From Pseudomonadota bacterium (GTDB lineage: Bacteria > Pseudomonadota > Alphaproteobacteria > Rhodospirillales > Magnetospirillaceae), in the NCBI GenBank assembly GCA_021793155.1, contig JAJYTF010000013.1:62001-126000 (forward strand): a stretch of 64,000 bases of DNA, given 5' to 3'. Within the stretch, counting starts at the first letter, position 1. Every line of letters starts with the position of its first letter. Shown here one piece after another: positions 62,478 to 64,000 of the stretch. The notes beneath the pieces were generated by a model that made no database searches, was not told the DNA's origin, and saw only the letters and a list, made by a program, of their open reading frames with translations. The position numbers and the translations under genes are program-made.

Positions 62478-64000
62478 ATGGACAGAACGAGGCAGCCTTC
62501 TCCGCAGCCCAATTTGGGCGCGCGAGTCTTGGGATTTCCTTGGCGCTTCTGGGTGATCGCCGTTGTGACCGGCTTGCTGGCGGGCCTTGCCGCCGGCCTC
62601 CTGATGATGCTGTTGCGCGCCGTGCAGCATTTGGCTTGGTCATACCACGCCGGCCTGTTCGAGCTTGCGGTTCAGGCCACGCCATCCGCCCGGCGGGTGG
62701 CGGTGCTGGCCGTGGCCGGCGCCATTGCAGGCATAGGTGGGCTCGCTTTGCGCCACGCGGTTGGCGGGCATGCCAGCGAGTTGGCTGCCGCGATCTGGTT
62801 TCACTCGGGCCGGTTGCCGATGCTCTATACTTGCAGCCGCGCCGTCTTATCCATCGTGCTTGTGGCGCTGGGCGCGTCGCTGGGCCGCGAAGGCGCGCCG
62901 AAGCAGATCGGCGCGGCAATTGCGAGCACCTTGTGTCGACGGCTGACGCTCTCGCCGGCGCAGTGCCGTTTGCTGGCGGCCTGCGGAGCCGGGGCGGGCA
63001 TGGCGGCGGTTTACAATTTGCCGGTCGGCGGGGCGCTCTTCGCCCTGGAGATCCTTCTAGGAACGGTTTCTCTCGCCCTGGTGCTGCCCGCATTGGTGAC
63101 CTCGGCGATTGCCACCGCGGTTTCCCACATCATGCTTCCCGATCAGCCGACCTATTCGATCGCCGCTCTGACCGCGACACCGGACGATTTGTATTGGGCA
63201 ATCCTGTTCGGCCCGGTCGCGGGCTTTGCCTCGGCCTTCTACGTGCGGCTGATCGCCTGGGCCGAACGGCGGAAGCCGCGCGGCTGGCGCCGGGGTATCA
63301 TGCCGATGGGTGCGTTGACGGTGCTCGGGGTCCTGGCCATCCCGCTGCCAGAATTGCTGGGGAACGGCAAGGACGTGGTTCTTCAAGCCATGCTTGGCGA
63401 GTTGAGCCTGCGTTTGCTTTGCCTCTTACTCCTCCTGAAGCCGTTGGTGACGGCCCTCTGCCTCGGCAGCGGAGCCCCCGGTGGATTGTTCACCCCGAGC
63501 CTGGCCTTCGGTGCCCTGTTGGGAGGGACATGCGGCCGCCTTTGGTCCTTTTCGTTTCCGGCCATAAGCCCCGCCCATGCGGCCGTTTTCGGCGCGGGAG
63601 CCGTGCTGGCTGCGACGACGCAGGCGCCGATCTCCGCAATCGTCATGCTGCTCGAACTGGTCCACGGAATATCCGGTGTGACCCTGCCGCTCCTCGCGGC
63701 GACAATCTGTGCGGTTTTCGTGGCCCGCCGTGTGGAAAAGCGGACCGTCTACTCGGGACGGGTCCGTCGCGGAATCCTGGCGGCCACTAGCCCGTTCTTT
63801 GGCGGCTGGACGCCCCTTTTTCCCGTTCTCTCACCAGGTGCGCGAAGCGTCTCCGCCGCCGCACCTTTGCTGGAGATCTTTCGGCAAGGCTCGTCCGGCA
63901 GCCGGCTTTATGTGCTGGATGAGAATGGGATCCTGATCGGCGAGCTTCCCACAGGACGAATCCTGGCCGGCAGCGCCATCGGTGCGCCGCTGGAGACGAC
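62478..64000 (+). CDS. ClC-family chloride channel/transporter (partial, runs off window end)
   Basis: Membrane chloride channel or Cl-/H+ antiporter. From ATG 62478 the frame is open to the window edge (507 codons). It shows many membrane helices and the ClC motifs GASLGREGAPKQIGAA (carrying the gating glutamate), GSGAPGGLFTPSLAFGALLGG, split as GSGAPGG and GLFTPS, and TTQAPISAIVMLLEL. A CBS-type domain begins near the end (RLYVLDENGILIGELPTGRI). The first GSGIP motif is degenerate (VGGHASEL). No strong ribosome site is seen; it is divergent from the ATPase remnant. The C-terminus lies outside the window. Confidence 0.88.
   Translation, partial: MDRTRQPSPQPNLGARVLGFPWRFWVIAVVTGLLAGLAAGLLMMLLRAVQHLAWSYHAGLFELAVQATPSARRVAVLAVAGAIAGIGGLALRHAVGGHASELAAAIWFHSGRLPMLYTCSRAVLSIVLVALGASLGREGAPKQIGAAIASTLCRRLTLSPAQCRLLAACGAGAGMAAVYNLPVGGALFALEILLGTVSLALVLPALVTSAIATAVSHIMLPDQPTYSIAALTATPDDLYWAILFGPVAGFASAFYVRLIAWAERRKPRGWRRGIMPMGALTVLGVLAIPLPELLGNGKDVVLQAMLGELSLRLLCLLLLLKPLVTALCLGSGAPGGLFTPSLAFGALLGGTCGRLWSFSFPAISPAHAAVFGAGAVLAATTQAPISAIVMLLELVHGISGVTLPLLAATICAVFVARRVEKRTVYSGRVRRGILAATSPFFGGWTPLFPVLSPGARSVSAAAPLLEIFRQGSSGSRLYVLDENGILIGELPTGRILAGSAIGAPLET

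Noticed and set aside
62363-63790. Open frame of 475 codons overlapping the ClC gene on the same strand
   Set aside because: Its translation is Arg/Gly-rich without motifs. The true frame from 62478 gives ClC signatures and stays open to the window end.
1-64000. CRISPR arrays, prophage, transposases or integrase genes
   Set aside because: No regularly spaced direct repeats, cas genes, phage structural genes or transposase motifs were found on either strand.

Overview
The window is high-GC DNA with dense, tightly packed genes. It looks like an alphaproteobacterial chromosome, most likely Rhodospirillales (Magnetospirillum/Telmatospirillum-like). The reasons are the gene neighbourhoods (pyrB-pyrC-plsY and dprA-topA-rnr, GatCAB), a DUF2336 protein, an orphan chemoreceptor with CheD, and an alternative complex III/caa3-type respiratory cluster. 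Family names come from reading the translated sequence and could not be checked by database search. No transposase, phage gene or CRISPR array was seen.

Layout. (1) 1-7.7 kb, minus strand: a partial S41 protease, then rnr, topA and dprA. (2) 7.8-15.6 kb, minus strand: a seven-gene operon in which two paralogous aromatic-type aldehyde dehydrogenases bracket a complete Liv-type ABC transporter (solute-binding protein, LivG, LivF, LivH, LivM), with a divergent AraC-family regulator. (3) 16.9-25.5 kb: the LysR regulator PcaQ diverges from pcaL(DC)-pcaH-pcaG-pobA-pcaI-pcaJ-pcaF-pcaB, a complete route from 4-hydroxybenzoate through protocatechuate to acetyl-CoA and succinyl-CoA. Blocks 2 and 3 lie between plsY and dprA, which are usually adjacent in this lineage, so they look like a catabolic island. 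(4) 25.5-28.4 kb, minus strand: plsY, a dihydroorotase-like gene lacking the metal-binding HxH motif, and pyrB. (5) 28.5-39.1 kb: hybrid histidine kinase, cyclic-nucleotide-binding protein, ruvX, DUF2336 protein, selO, gatCAB, a secreted trypsin-like protease and a GST.

(6) 39.2-49.2 kb, a looser accessory stretch: tRNA-Ser(GCT), an HTH protein, a DUF985-UPF0158 fusion, a chemoreceptor with three HAMP-like modules, cheD, an enolase-superfamily enzyme, an AsmA protein and an AI-2E-family permease. (7) 49.4-61.2 kb: one long operon, actABCDEF, a small membrane protein, a SCO copper chaperone, then coxBAC and a small COX4-like subunit. It encodes a quinol-oxidising alternative complex III feeding an A2-type cytochrome oxidase whose subunit II carries a fused cytochrome c domain. 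(8) 61.2-64 kb: a truncated P-type ATPase remnant and a ClC-type chloride channel running off the end.

Functional reading: the island would import an aromatic compound, oxidise an aromatic aldehyde (4-hydroxybenzaldehyde is the simplest fit) to 4-hydroxybenzoate, hydroxylate it with PobA, cleave the ring with PcaHG and finish through the beta-ketoadipate pathway. The act-cox operon supplies a bc1-independent aerobic chain. Points needing scrutiny are an apparent one-base frameshift in the small act-cox gene near 56851, an inverted-repeat element inside the 5' end of actE, and the domain fusion at 40060-40956.
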